A stretch of DNA of 64,000 nucleotides from an uncultured Fusobacteriaceae bacterium (lineage in GTDB: Bacteria > Fusobacteriota > Fusobacteriia > Fusobacteriales > Fusobacteriaceae). A program made the translations under genes and the position numbers. How positions within the stretch are numbered: position 1 is the first letter of the stretch; each line of letters starts with the position of its first letter. The notes beneath the pieces are model-generated. The model had not been told where the DNA came from. It worked only from the letters and a program-made list of their open reading frames with translations, and did no database searches. The stretch lies in assembly GCA_947038515.1 (NCBI GenBank), contig CAMQWJ010000003.1:1-64000 (forward strand), written 5' to 3'. Shown here piece by piece: positions 34,913 to 43,883 of this stretch.

Positions 34913-35278
34913 ATGAATATATTTTTAAATTATAAAAAATGCTCTACTTGTGTGAATGCAAAAAAATGGTTAGAAAAAGAAAATATAGAATTTCTAGATA
35001 GACAGATTGTTGAAAATAGACCAAGTGTTGAGGAATTAAAAACTTATATAAAAAAAAGTGGTTTACCACTGAAAAAATTTTTTAATACAAGTGGAATTCT
35101 ATATAGAGAATTAAATATGAAAGAAAAGTTTTTAACACTTAGTGAAGATGAACTTTTAGAGATATTAGCAAGCAATGGAATGTTAGTAAAAAGACCATTA
35201 CTAATACTAGAAAATGATGTTCTTATAGGATTTAAAGAAGTTGAATGGGAAAAAAAGTTAAAAAATAAATCAGAGTAA
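34913..35278 (+). CDS. ArsC/Spx-family thioredoxin-fold protein
   Basis: This 121-residue protein starts with LNYKKCSTCVNAKKWL, giving a CxxC at residues 10-13, and later VKRPLLI near residue 99 with the conserved Arg. These match the ArsC/Spx/YffB family. Full arsenate reductases usually have a single catalytic Cys and HX2CX3R; the CxxC here is more Spx-like. Its role (redox regulator or reductase) is undecided. It is monocistronic, with a shared terminator. Confidence 0.8.
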   Translation: MNIFLNYKKCSTCVNAKKWLEKENIEFLDRQIVENRPSVEELKTYIKKSGLPLKKFFNTSGILYRELNMKEKFLTLSEDELLEILASNGMLVKRPLLILENDVLIGFKEVEWEKKLKNKSE

Positions 35279-35320
35279 TCTTATAAGTATAAAAATGGAG
35301 TATAAAATTTATAAAAGTAA

Positions 35321-35368
35321 AAAAACAGGTTAATTAAAAAGTAAAAAACTTTTTATTAACCTGTTTTC
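35321..35368. terminator. Bidirectional terminator between ArsC-like and citrate transporter genes
   Basis: AAAACAGGTTAATTAAAAAGT pairs with ACTTTTTATTAACCTGTTTT apart from one bulged T, with an AAAAA loop. Both strands have T-rich 3' ends. Confidence 0.75.
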
Positions 35369-35400
35369 AATTTTCTATATTGAGCCTAATAATGAAAAGA

Positions 35401-36762
35401 TTAAGCAAATAGACCAAAGACGACAGAACCAAGTATTAACATCATTGCTCCACCAATTCTAGAAGAGATTTGAGCAAAAGAAATTAAAGACATTCTATCA
35501 GCAGCTCCAAGAACAGCTATATCTCCAGAACCGCCTCGATTTGCCATACATAATCCAGCAGTAATGGCCGCTTCAATTGGATGAAACTTCAAAGCTCTAG
35601 CTGCGGACATTATTGCAATTACAGCACCTAAAACAATGGCAATAGCTATAATTAAATTTGAAAGAGTAAAGGCATTAATAATTTCTTGCACATTAGTTCC
35701 AAATCCTACAGCTGCCATTAAAATCCAAATTGTAAATTTAGAGAAAAAAGTTTGCATTTTTTTTGCTCCAGCTTTTATTCTATCTGGTACAACATTTGAA
35801 ATATTTAATAAAATTACAACAATAACTAAAAATGCTAATCTATGAATTTCAAAAGGAAGATTAAGGCTGCTCCAAAATACAGAACAAATATTTGCTATAA
35901 TTGCAACTATTCCAGTAAAAAATAGAGCTGCTGCAAATTCTTGTTGTCCAACTTTTTCAGTTTCAGTTTCAGTTTCAGTTTTTTTAACTTCCTCTACTTT
36001 AGCAACTTTTGTAATCATTAATTCTCCATTTCCAGTAAGGTGAGGCTTCTTTTTTCCTAATTCTTTTAATAAAGCTCCAGTTAAAATTGCAATAACATTT
36101 GCAATGGTAAGAATTGAGATAGCAAAAGCAAACCAAGTTTTAGGATCTCCACCAGTTTTTTGTGCCCACATTTCAGCCATAGGAATTGCTCCAGCTCCTG
36201 TTCCACCACCCATTATAGGTAATACATAATTTATTATTATATCTAACGGTGTCTTATTAAATACTAAACCAGCAGTTACTCCACCAATTATAGCACCAAA
36301 AACACCAATTATAATTAAAGGAATATATCCAACAATTGATTTTAACAATGTTTTTCTATCTACAGTAAGGATAGAACCAACAATCAATGCTGGAATAAAA
36401 ATTTCTAAAAAATTAACAGGGTTTTTACTATAAAAAATTTTAACAGAATCTAAAATATTTTTAGGGACTAAGTTATAACTTCCCATAACTGCAGACATAA
36501 AAAATACTAAAACAGTTCCGCCACCAATATATTCGTTCCAAATTGGTATTCTGTCCCCAATTTCACCAAAAAATATTCCAAAAACAGATAAAATAGCTAA
36601 AACTGTTAAGAAGTTAGCTCTAAAAAATCCACTTTCTTTTCCACCAAAAGGCAAATAGACTACAAATAATGTAACAAATAACATACCTAAAAATAGTGGT
36701 AATGTCAATCCACCCCATTTAAAATCCGTTGTATTAAATAGTTCTTTAAATCCCTGTTTCAT
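35401..36762 (-). CDS. 2-hydroxycarboxylate (citrate/malate) transporter, CitS-like
   Basis: This 453-residue membrane protein of the 2HCT family has about 11-12 hydrophobic helices. Two Gly-rich re-entrant motifs typical of this family are GGGTGAGAIPMAE (first) and CMANRGGSGDIAVLGAADRM (second), with SRIGGAM near the end. It imports citrate or a similar hydroxyacid with Na+ or H+. ATG 36760-36762 with GGGAGG upstream is chosen; a five-residue upstream extension has no SD. It diverges from the oad-cit operon and carries the same operator at its promoter, so it is the probable citrate importer for that pathway. Confidence 0.9.
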   Translation of the reverse strand: MKQGFKELFNTTDFKWGGLTLPLFLGMLFVTLFVVYLPFGGKESGFFRANFLTVLAILSVFGIFFGEIGDRIPIWNEYIGGGTVLVFFMSAVMGSYNLVPKNILDSVKIFYSKNPVNFLEIFIPALIVGSILTVDRKTLLKSIVGYIPLIIIGVFGAIIGGVTAGLVFNKTPLDIIINYVLPIMGGGTGAGAIPMAEMWAQKTGGDPKTWFAFAISILTIANVIAILTGALLKELGKKKPHLTGNGELMITKVAKVEEVKKTETETETEKVGQQEFAAALFFTGIVAIIANICSVFWSSLNLPFEIHRLAFLVIVVILLNISNVVPDRIKAGAKKMQTFFSKFTIWILMAAVGFGTNVQEIINAFTLSNLIIAIAIVLGAVIAIMSAARALKFHPIEAAITAGLCMANRGGSGDIAVLGAADRMSLISFAQISSRIGGAMMLILGSVVFGLFA

Positions 36763-36779
36763 AATAGACCTCCCCAAAT

Positions 36780-36797
36780 TTGTATACTGTATACAGT
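36780..36797. promoter_or_regulatory. Operator site 1, citrate transporter promoter
   Basis: TTGTATACTGTATACAGT matches site 2 (37667-37684) at 17 of 18 positions, differing only in the central base. It includes a 16-bp perfect palindrome at 36784-36799. It lies a few bases downstream of the predicted start of transcription for the transporter. Confidence 0.8.
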
Positions 36798-36809
36798 ATT
36801 ATATATTTA

Positions 36810-36838
36810 GTTATAGACTATTTTCTTTGTTTTGTCAA
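36810..36838 (-). promoter_or_regulatory. Promoter of the citrate transporter
   Basis: Minus strand TTGACA (36838-36833), 17-nt spacer, TATAAC (36815-36810). Confidence 0.7.
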
Positions 36839-36896
36839 ATTAATAATTTAAATAAAAAAAAAACCATTAAAATATAAGTTTTTTTTAGTAATAAAG

Positions 36897-37550
36897 TTAT
36901 GATTTTTTTTTAGTTTTTAAAATAAAATTCATTGAGTCGTTTAAATGTTTTTTGTTTAGCTTTAATGCATTTTCTAAATCCTTTTTTTTAATTAATGAAA
37001 TTAATTCAAGGTGTTCATTAAGAGCGATTTTTCTTCTTTCTGCATCAACTATACTAAGCGATCTAAAGTTTATAATGAATGTGTTAAGATTTTGGATTAA
37101 TTCAGATATTTTAGTTAATTTTGATAGATTATAAAATTCTTCATTAAACTCACCAAATAAAGAAATAATTTCTTTAGATTTATTATTTTCATTGATAATT
37201 TTTTTTGTTTTATCTAAAATTTTATCTATTTTAGATAGAATAATTGGATTTTTATCTATAATTTCTTCAATTAAAATACCTTCTAGTGCTATTCTAATTT
37301 TATATATCTCCTTAACTTCCTCTTCCAGAACCTCTTTTACATTAACACCACCTTTTCCATTGGGAGTGACAAAGCCTTCTAATTCAAGCATTCGAATAGC
37401 TTCTCTAATGGGAGTGCGACTAACATTAAATTTTTTAGCATAATCAAGTTCAACTATTTTTTCACCATTCTTTATAATTCCTGTTACTATTAAGTTTTTT
37501 AATTGTTCATAGACTTCACTACGAATCGATTTTTTCTTTTCAATAAACAT
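36897..37550 (-). CDS. GntR-family regulator with FCD effector domain
   Basis: This 217-residue protein has an N-terminal GntR winged helix: VYEQLKNLIVTGIIKNGEKI, DYAKKFNVSRTPIREAIRML, then GGVNVKEV. A helical FCD-type C-domain follows (YKIRIALEGILIEE, LFGEFNEEFYN, ALNEHLELISLIKK). FCD regulators bind small acids through metal. It sits between citS and oad, whose promoters both carry the TTGTATAC-type operator, so repression relieved by citrate or a metabolite is the simplest reading. SD AAGGAG. It has no operator site of its own that I can see. Confidence 0.9.
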   Translation of the reverse strand: MFIEKKKSIRSEVYEQLKNLIVTGIIKNGEKIVELDYAKKFNVSRTPIREAIRMLELEGFVTPNGKGGVNVKEVLEEEVKEIYKIRIALEGILIEEIIDKNPIILSKIDKILDKTKKIINENNKSKEIISLFGEFNEEFYNLSKLTKISELIQNLNTFIINFRSLSIVDAERRKIALNEHLELISLIKKKDLENALKLNKKHLNDSMNFILKTKKKS

Positions 37551-37633
37551 CTATAATCTCCTTAAATCGGTGTCTTTATAATATTATACCCTTAAAAAGA
37601 GTTTAATACAATAAAAATAAACAAACTTTTCCA

Positions 37634-37662
37634 TTGACAAATATAAAAAAAAAGAATATTAT
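37634..37662 (+). promoter_or_regulatory. Promoter of the oad-cit operon
   Basis: TTGACA (37634-37639), 17-nt spacer, TATTAT (37657-37662). Predicted start near 37669. Confidence 0.8.
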
Positions 37663-37666
37663 TAGA

Positions 37667-37684
37667 TTGTATACAGTATACAGT
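37667..37684. promoter_or_regulatory. Operator site 2, oad-cit promoter
   Basis: TTGTATACAGTATACAGT covers the predicted transcription start. The same sequence, differing only at its centre, sits at the transporter promoter. Both flank the GntR gene. Confidence 0.8.
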
Positions 37685-37731
37685 TTTCTTTTTTAGATAA
37701 ACTTTAACTAAATATTCAGTATAAGGAGAGT

Positions 37732-39126
37732 ATGTCGTTGAACAAATTAAAAATAACAGAAACTTCACTTCGAGATGGACATCAATCTCTTATAGCTACA
37801 AGACTAAAAACTTCGGAGATTCTTCCAATACTGGAAACTATGGATAATGCCGGTTTTTATTCTTTAGAAGTTTGGGGTGGTGCAACTTTTGATGCTTGTA
37901 TTAGATTTTTAAACGAGGATCCTTGGGAGCGATTACGTGAAATAAGAAAAAGAGTAAAAAAAACTAAACTTCAAATGTTATTAAGGGGACAAAATCTTCT
38001 AGGTTATCGACATTATAGTGACGATATTGTTGAAAAATTTGTTGAGAAATCTATAGCAAACGGTATAGATATAGTAAGAATTTTTGATGCCTTAAATGAT
38101 ATGAGAAATGTAAGAGTTGCAGCAAAAGCTGTTAAAAAATTTGGTGGACATTGTCAAATTGCCATTTCCTATACTATTAGTCCTTTTCATACTTTAGAAT
38201 ATTATAAGAAACTTGTAGAGGAAATTGTTGCTCTGGGAGCAGATTCAATTGTAATAAAAGACATGGCAGGGATTCTTCTACCAGAAGAAGGGTATAAACT
38301 TATAAAAGCAATAAAATCTGTAACAAGTCTTCCCTTGGAACTTCACACCCACTGTACAAGTGGTATAGCGAGCATGCTTTATTTACGCGCTATTGATGCT
38401 GGAATAGATATTTTGGATACTGCTATTTCAACATTTGCAGGTGGAACTTCTCAACCAGCAACAGAGTCTCTTGCAAGGACTCTTGCAGGAACTGAGATAG
38501 ATCCAGGATTAAATATGACATTGCTAAAAGAATGTGCAGAATATTTTAAACCTATAAGAGAAAAATATATAAAAAATGGAATTTTGAATCCGCAAGCTTT
38601 TTTTGTAGAGCCAAGCATTTTGGAGTATCAATTACCTGGAGGAATGTTATCTAATCTTGTATCACAATTGACAGCTCAAAATTCAGTTGATAGATATGAG
38701 GAAGTTTTGAGAGAAATTCCAAGAGTCAGAGCAGATTTAGGTTATCCACCTCTAGTAACTCCATTGAGCCAAATGGTAGGAACACAATCTGTATTTAATG
38801 TTCTAGTGGGAGAACGATATAAAGTTGTTATTAAAGAAATAAAAGACTATACAAAAGGATTATATGGACTTTCTCCAGCTCCTATTTCAAACGAAATAAG
38901 AAAAAAAATAATAGAAGATGAAGAAGTATTTTCAGGGAGACCTGCAGACTTACTAGAACCTGAATTTTTAAATTTGAAAAAAGAAATTGGAAAATTAGCT
39001 CTTTCAGATGAAGATGTGCTTACTTATGCAATGTTTCCACAAATAGCTAAAGAGTATTTAGAAAAAAAATCTGTAGGTGGTAATGAAGAAAAGAATACGG
39101 TAAAGACTATAAATATAGTTTTTTAG
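37732..39126 (+). CDS. oadA: Oxaloacetate decarboxylase alpha subunit (carboxyltransferase, no biotin domain)
   Basis: This 464-residue protein shares the pyruvate carboxylase/OadA carboxyltransferase: ETSLRDGHQSLIATRL, LLRGQNLLGYRHY, VIKDMAGIL with catalytic Lys, LELHTHCTSGIA with metal His, then PGGMLSNL. OadA normally ends in a biotinyl domain; here the chain stops before it and the biotin carrier is the separate gene at 39495. It transfers the carboxyl group of oxaloacetate to biotin, releasing pyruvate. ATG 37732 has SD AAGGAG only 3 nt away; TTG 37738 (spacing 9) is an alternative start. Confidence 0.92.
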   Translation: MSLNKLKITETSLRDGHQSLIATRLKTSEILPILETMDNAGFYSLEVWGGATFDACIRFLNEDPWERLREIRKRVKKTKLQMLLRGQNLLGYRHYSDDIVEKFVEKSIANGIDIVRIFDALNDMRNVRVAAKAVKKFGGHCQIAISYTISPFHTLEYYKKLVEEIVALGADSIVIKDMAGILLPEEGYKLIKAIKSVTSLPLELHTHCTSGIASMLYLRAIDAGIDILDTAISTFAGGTSQPATESLARTLAGTEIDPGLNMTLLKECAEYFKPIREKYIKNGILNPQAFFVEPSILEYQLPGGMLSNLVSQLTAQNSVDRYEEVLREIPRVRADLGYPPLVTPLSQMVGTQSVFNVLVGERYKVVIKEIKDYTKGLYGLSPAPISNEIRKKIIEDEEVFSGRPADLLEPEFLNLKKEIGKLALSDEDVLTYAMFPQIAKEYLEKKSVGGNEEKNTVKTINIVF

Positions 39127-39146
39127 TAGTAGAAGGAGAGTTGTAG

Positions 39147-39485
39147 ATGAATAATATTATGTTTGATGGAACCCAAAGTATAACAATAGGTAATTCTATT
39201 TTTATAACAATTATTAGTATGAGTATTGTTTTTTTTGTATTATCTTTGATTTCTTTTACACTTTCATTTTTTAAATATATGCCTTTAGATGCTGTTGAAA
39301 GTAAAGTGAAAAAAGACAAAAAGACAAGTACTACCAGTGCTTATAAGGAAGAAAAAATTTTTGATTCAAGTAATATTAAAGATGATCGGATGCGAGCAGC
39401 TATAATTGTAGCAACTATTGAAGCTTCTAGTGAGACTGAAGAGGAAGTTTATATAAAAATAAAATCTGTTAAAGAACTAAATTAG
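39147..39485 (+). CDS. oadG: Na+-pumping decarboxylase gamma-type subunit (OadG-like)
   Basis: This 112-residue protein has one membrane helix at about residues 17-42 (FITIISMSIVFFVLSLISFT) and a hydrophilic C-domain with DDRMRAAIIVATIEAS, the typical alternating helix of OadG/MmdD subunits. It probably anchors the alpha subunit to the membrane. Its position between oadA and the biotin carrier agrees. Sequence identity in this family is low, so the name rests on topology and context. Confidence 0.82.
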   Translation: MNNIMFDGTQSITIGNSIFITIISMSIVFFVLSLISFTLSFFKYMPLDAVESKVKKDKKTSTTSAYKEEKIFDSSNIKDDRMRAAIIVATIEASSETEEEVYIKIKSVKELN

Positions 39486-39494
39486 GAGGAAAAA

Positions 39495-39845
39495 ATGATT
39501 AAAACTTACAAAATAAAAATAGAAAATAAAATTTATGAGGTTGAAGTTGAAGCAATTACAGAGAAAGAGGGGAATATTTTATCCACTCCTGAAGTGTTAG
39601 CTCCTTCAAAAGAAGTGGGAGAAAATTTAAATGAAACAGTTGTGGAAGCTCCTATGCAAGGAGTAATTATAGATATTCTTGTGAAAATAGGAGATACAGT
39701 TGAAGCTGGAGAAACTCTTCTTACATTGGAAGCTATGAAAATGGAAAGTGCAATTGTTTCACCTATAAATGGAATTATATCTTCTATATCTGCAAATAAA
39801 GGTGAGACTGTTAATAGTGGAACAGTATTAATGTCAATAAAGTAA
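39495..39845 (+). CDS. Biotin carboxyl carrier subunit of decarboxylase
   Basis: This 116-residue protein has an N-terminal linker and a C-terminal biotinyl domain. Its LEAMKMES motif carries the biotinylated Lys82, 34 residues from the end as usual. The preceding VEAPMQGVIIDILVKIGDTV fold strand is intact. It supplies the mobile biotin that OadA loads and OadB unloads. SD AGGAGG. Confidence 0.93.
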   Translation: MIKTYKIKIENKIYEVEVEAITEKEGNILSTPEVLAPSKEVGENLNETVVEAPMQGVIIDILVKIGDTVEAGETLLTLEAMKMESAIVSPINGIISSISANKGETVNSGTVLMSIK

Positions 39846-39885
39846 TAGAAGGTATAAACTAATAAAAATAAAAAGGAGTTATTAC

Positions 39886-41004
39886 ATGGAACTTTTAACA
39901 ACTCTTTACCAGACAACTGGTATTGCAATGCTTCAATATAATCAATTAATTATGATAGGGGTTGCACTTTTTTTGATTTTTTTGGCAATAAAAAAACAAT
40001 ATGAACCCTATCTTCTTTTGCCCATAGCATTTGGAATGTTACTTGTGAATCTTCCTTCACCATTGAATGAGGGAATAATGGAAAAAAATGGTTTGCTTCA
40101 TTATTTATATCAAGGAGTAAAATTAGGAATATATCCGCCACTTATATTTTTAGCGATTGGTGCAAGTACAGATTTTGGCCCTTTAATTGCTAATCCCAAA
40201 AGTCTTTTACTAGGGGCAGCAGCTCAATTTGGAATTTTTGCAGCATTTATAGGGTCTGTTTTATTAGGCTTTAACGGAAATGAAGCGGCCTCTGTTGGTA
40301 TTATTGGAGGAGCTGACGGACCCACTGCAATCTATTTGACTTCTAAACTTGCTCCACATATGTTGGGGCCCATAGCCGTTGCAGCATATTCTTATATGGC
40401 ACTTGTACCTGTGATTCAACCACCAATTATAAAATTATTAACAACAAAAGAGGAACGTCAAATAAAAATGACACAACTTAGAAATGTTAGTAAAAAAGAA
40501 AAAATTATTTTTCCGTTGGTTGTAACAATAATTGTTGTTCTTTTGATTCCATCAGCTTCTCCTCTAATCGGGATGTTAATGTTAGGAAATTTAGCAAAAG
40601 AATGTGAACTTGTTCCGAAATTAGTGGAACATGTGAAAGGAGCAATGCTTTATACTATAACTATAATTTTAGGTGTTACAGTGGGAGCCACAGCCAATGC
40701 AGCAGATTTTTTAAATGTATCCACAATAAAAATTATTGTTCTTGGACTTTTAGCTTTCTCTTTAGGTACCTCAAGTGGAGTATTATTTGGAAAACTTATG
40801 TGCAAATTGAGTGGTGGAAAAATAAATCCAATGATTGGAGCAGCAGGAGTGAGTGCAGTTCCAATGTCAGCTAGAATTGTTCAAAAAATTGGACAACAAG
40901 AGAATCCAAGTAATTTTCTTTTAATGCATGCAATGGGACCAAATGTTGCTGGAGTCATAGGTTCGGCAATAGCTGCAGGAGTACTATTAGCAATTTTTAA
41001 ATAA
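39886..41004 (+). CDS. oadB: Na+-translocating decarboxylase beta subunit OadB
   Basis: This 372-residue integral membrane protein has about nine helices and the highly conserved IIGGADGPTAIYLTSKLAP segment that lines the Na+ path in OadB/MmdB/GcdB. Further motifs are GASTDFGPLIANP and AAGVSAVPMSARIVQ. It decarboxylates carboxybiotin and exports Na+. Together with oadA, oadG and the biotin carrier it forms a complete pump. SD AAAGGAG. Confidence 0.96.
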   Translation: MELLTTLYQTTGIAMLQYNQLIMIGVALFLIFLAIKKQYEPYLLLPIAFGMLLVNLPSPLNEGIMEKNGLLHYLYQGVKLGIYPPLIFLAIGASTDFGPLIANPKSLLLGAAAQFGIFAAFIGSVLLGFNGNEAASVGIIGGADGPTAIYLTSKLAPHMLGPIAVAAYSYMALVPVIQPPIIKLLTTKEERQIKMTQLRNVSKKEKIIFPLVVTIIVVLLIPSASPLIGMLMLGNLAKECELVPKLVEHVKGAMLYTITIILGVTVGATANAADFLNVSTIKIIVLGLLAFSLGTSSGVLFGKLMCKLSGGKINPMIGAAGVSAVPMSARIVQKIGQQENPSNFLLMHAMGPNVAGVIGSAIAAGVLLAIFK

Positions 41005-41032
41005 AAAATTATATTTAAGAAGGAGATGTAAA

Positions 41033-41323
41033 ATGAATATCAAAATAAAAGCAGTAGCAGGGACACTAGAATCAAGTGATATCCTTATTATAGTAGAACC
41101 TAATTCTTCTGAAATTGAAATTGAATTAGAAAGTGAAGTAATGTCTCAGTTTGGAAAAAGTATAAAAAAAGTTATTTTAGACACTTGTGAAGAGCTAGGA
41201 GTTAAACAAGCTAAAATAACTGTAACAGATAAAGGGGCAATTGATGCAGTTATAAAAAGTAGAGTTCAAACTGCTATATTTAGAGCGGCAGAAATTAAAA
41301 ATTTTAATGATTTTAATAACTAA
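41033..41323 (+). CDS. citD: Citrate lyase acyl carrier protein (gamma subunit)
   Basis: This 96-residue protein starts with AVAGTLESSDI. Ser14, in the same position as in enterobacterial CitD, is where the phosphoribosyl-dephospho-CoA prosthetic group attaches. The C-terminal part (VLDTCEELGVKQAKITVTDKGA and ALDA-type motif IDAVIKSRVQTA) is as expected. It opens the citDEF part of the operon. Confidence 0.96.
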   Translation: MNIKIKAVAGTLESSDILIIVEPNSSEIEIELESEVMSQFGKSIKKVILDTCEELGVKQAKITVTDKGAIDAVIKSRVQTAIFRAAEIKNFNDFNN

Positions 41324-41340
41324 TTTAAAAGGAGACTAAA

Positions 41341-42240
41341 ATGAAATTAAGAAGATCAATGCTTTTTGTTCCTGGAAATAATCCAGCAATAATAAAAGAT
41401 GCACATATCTATAAACCAGATTCTATTATGTTTGATTTGGAAGATGCCATTGCAATTACGGAGAAAGATTCAGCACGTTTTTTGCTATTTAATATGATAA
41501 AAAAGTTTTCACCTTTATATAAAAAAGAGGGAATAGAAACTGTCGTTAGAATTAATTCGTTAGATTCTGAATTTGGAGTCCAAGATCTTGAATTTATGGT
41601 TAGAGCAGGGGTAGAGGTTATAAGAATACCGAAAACAGATACAGCAAAAGATGTTTTTGATGTTGAAGCTCACATTGAAAGAATAGAAAAAGAAGCTAAT
41701 ATAGAAGTAGGAACTACAAAAATAATCGTTGCAATAGAGAGTCCATTAGGTGCATTAAACGCACTTGAAATAGCAAGGTCATCATCACGTCTTATTGGAA
41801 TGGCTATTGGTGGAGAAGATTATGTGACTAATTTAAAGACAACTCGTTCTCCAAGTGGAGTAGAACTACTAATGGGACGAAGTATGATAGTCATGGCGGC
41901 AAGAGCATGTGGAATTAGTGCAATAGACTCTGTTTATTCTGATATAAATAACGATGAAGGATTCATCACTGAAGCAACTATGATTAAGCAAATGGGATTT
42001 GATGGAAAATCTTTAATTCATCCTAAACAAATAGAACTTATTCATAATGTATATAGACCAGAAGAAAAAAATATAAAAAAATCTTTAAAGATAATAGAAG
42101 CAACAGAATTAGCATTGGCAGAAGGAAAAGGAGTCTTTACAGTAGATGGTAAAATGGTTGATAAACCAATAATAGAAAGAGCTTATCATGTCATAAATCT
42201 TGCTAAGGCTGCTGGAATAAATTTGAAGGAGCTGAATTAA
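41341..42240 (+). CDS. citE: Citrate lyase beta subunit (citryl-ACP lyase)
   Basis: This 299-residue TIM-barrel protein begins LRRSMLFVPGNNPAIIKDA and has FDLEDAI, ETVVRIN, IRIPKTD, VAIESPLGALN, IGMAIGGEDYV and KSLIHPKQI, the CitE/HpcH signature. It cleaves citryl-ACP to oxaloacetate and acetyl-ACP. The citF start lies 1 nt after its stop. Confidence 0.96.
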   Translation: MKLRRSMLFVPGNNPAIIKDAHIYKPDSIMFDLEDAIAITEKDSARFLLFNMIKKFSPLYKKEGIETVVRINSLDSEFGVQDLEFMVRAGVEVIRIPKTDTAKDVFDVEAHIERIEKEANIEVGTTKIIVAIESPLGALNALEIARSSSRLIGMAIGGEDYVTNLKTTRSPSGVELLMGRSMIVMAARACGISAIDSVYSDINNDEGFITEATMIKQMGFDGKSLIHPKQIELIHNVYRPEEKNIKKSLKIIEATELALAEGKGVFTVDGKMVDKPIIERAYHVINLAKAAGINLKELN

Positions 42241-42241
42241 T

Positions 42242-43762
42242 ATGAAAAACCATAGAATTACTGATGAAATGTTAAAAGAAATTAAAGGATATGAAAATAG
42301 AGTTTCTTACAAAGGAATTTTTGAAAATCTTAAAAACAATGTTAAGAGAACAAAAGTTATATCTTCTATTGAAGAAGCAATTAAAGCTTCTGGGTTAAAA
42401 GATGGAATGACTATATCTTTTCATCACCATTTTAGAAATGGGGATAAAGTATTACCAATGGTAATGGATATAATTAGTAAAATGGGATTTAAAAATCTTA
42501 GGGTTGCTGCTAGTTCTTTTACTCAAGCACATGAATGTATGGTTGAACATATAAAAAATGGTGTTGTTAATAGAATTGAATCAAGTGGACTTAGAGGAAA
42601 GCTTGCAACAAATATTTCTGAAGGAATTTTAGAGTATCCTGCAGTTATTAGATCACACGGTGGTAGAGCACGGGCCATTTGTGAAGGAGATTTAAAAATT
42701 GATGTAGCTTTTTTAGGTGCACCTTCGTCAGATTGTTTAGGAAATTCAAATGGTGTTAGAGGAAAATCTATTTGCGGATCGTTAGGTTATGCAAAAGTAG
42801 ATGCAGCTCATAGTGAAAAGGTTATAATAATAACAGATACATTAGTTTCTTATCCAAACTATCCTATAAGTATTCCTCAAACACAAGTAGATTATGTTGT
42901 AGTAGTAGATGAGATAGGAGATTCAGCTGGAATAATGTCTGGAGCAACAAGATTTACTTCTAATCCAAAAGAATTACTTATTGCTAAAAAAGTTTGTGAG
43001 GCTATGGTTGCATCGGGATTATTTGTTGATGGATTTTCTATGCAAACAGGATCAGGAGGAGCTTCTCTTGCAGTAACTAGGTTTATTAGAGATGAACTTA
43101 TTAAAAAAAATATTAAATGTAGTTATGCTTTAGGAGGAATTACTAAGGCCTTTGTAGATCTTTTAGAAGAAGGATTGGTTGGAAAACTTTTTGATACTCA
43201 AAGTTTTGATCTTGCAGCAGCAGTTTCTGTTGGAGAAAATAAATATCATGAAGAAGTAAGTGCAGATTTTTATGCAAATCCTTCTAATAAGTCAGCTGCA
43301 GTAAATAAGTTAGATTTCGTTGTTTTAAGTGCTTTAGAAATTGATAAAGAATTTAATGTAAATGTTATCTCTGGTTCTAATGGGGTGATAAGAGAAGCAT
43401 CTGGAGGACATTCAGATACAGCAGCATGTGCAAAGATGTCTATTGTGGTTGCACCACTAGTTAGGGGAAGACTAGCTACAATTATTGATAAAGTTACAAC
43501 TGTAGTAACTCCAGGAAGTACTGTAGATGTTGTAGTTACTGAGAAAGGAATAACAGTTAATCCATTAAGAAATGATTTAAAAGAAAAATTTATTTCTGCT
43601 GGACTTGAATTAATAGAAATGGAAGACTTAGTAAATGAGGCTAAATTTATTACTGGTGAACCAGAGGCAATCAAGTTTTCTGATAAGGTTGTAGCTATTG
43701 TAGAATATAGAGATGGTTCTATAATTGATGTTATTAAAAAGTTAGCAGATAGTTCAAATTAA
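42242..43762 (+). CDS. citF: Citrate lyase alpha subunit (citrate:acetyl-ACP transferase)
   Basis: This 506-residue CoA-transferase-fold protein contains GMTISFHHHFRNGDKVLP near residue 58, RSHGGRARAICEGDL, DVAFLGAPSSD, MQTGSGGASLAV and SGSNGVIREASGGHSDTAAC. These are CitF hallmarks. It exchanges acetyl and citryl groups on CitD. Length is typical (about 505-510). No citC, citX or citG follows; a terminator comes 30 nt downstream. Confidence 0.96.
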   Translation: MKNHRITDEMLKEIKGYENRVSYKGIFENLKNNVKRTKVISSIEEAIKASGLKDGMTISFHHHFRNGDKVLPMVMDIISKMGFKNLRVAASSFTQAHECMVEHIKNGVVNRIESSGLRGKLATNISEGILEYPAVIRSHGGRARAICEGDLKIDVAFLGAPSSDCLGNSNGVRGKSICGSLGYAKVDAAHSEKVIIITDTLVSYPNYPISIPQTQVDYVVVVDEIGDSAGIMSGATRFTSNPKELLIAKKVCEAMVASGLFVDGFSMQTGSGGASLAVTRFIRDELIKKNIKCSYALGGITKAFVDLLEEGLVGKLFDTQSFDLAAAVSVGENKYHEEVSADFYANPSNKSAAVNKLDFVVLSALEIDKEFNVNVISGSNGVIREASGGHSDTAACAKMSIVVAPLVRGRLATIIDKVTTVVTPGSTVDVVVTEKGITVNPLRNDLKEKFISAGLELIEMEDLVNEAKFITGEPEAIKFSDKVVAIVEYRDGSIIDVIKKLADSSN

Positions 43763-43793
43763 TTTTATAGTGAGAGAACTTTATAATAAAATA

Positions 43794-43831
43794 AAAAAAT
43801 TCTGTAAGTATTTTCTTACAGAATTTTTTTA
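43794..43831. terminator. Bidirectional terminator between citF and proC
   Basis: AAAAAATTCTGTAAG and CTTACAGAATTTTTT (43794-43808, 43815-43829) pair across TATTTT, with T-runs on both strands. Confidence 0.85.
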
Positions 43832-43883
43832 ATATAATAGCTATATCGTATTTATTATTCTTATTAAAAATGTAAGAATATTT

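Noticed and set aside
34913-35278. True arsenate reductase
   Set aside because: The CxxC pattern and lack of ars neighbours fit the Spx/YffB side of the family better.
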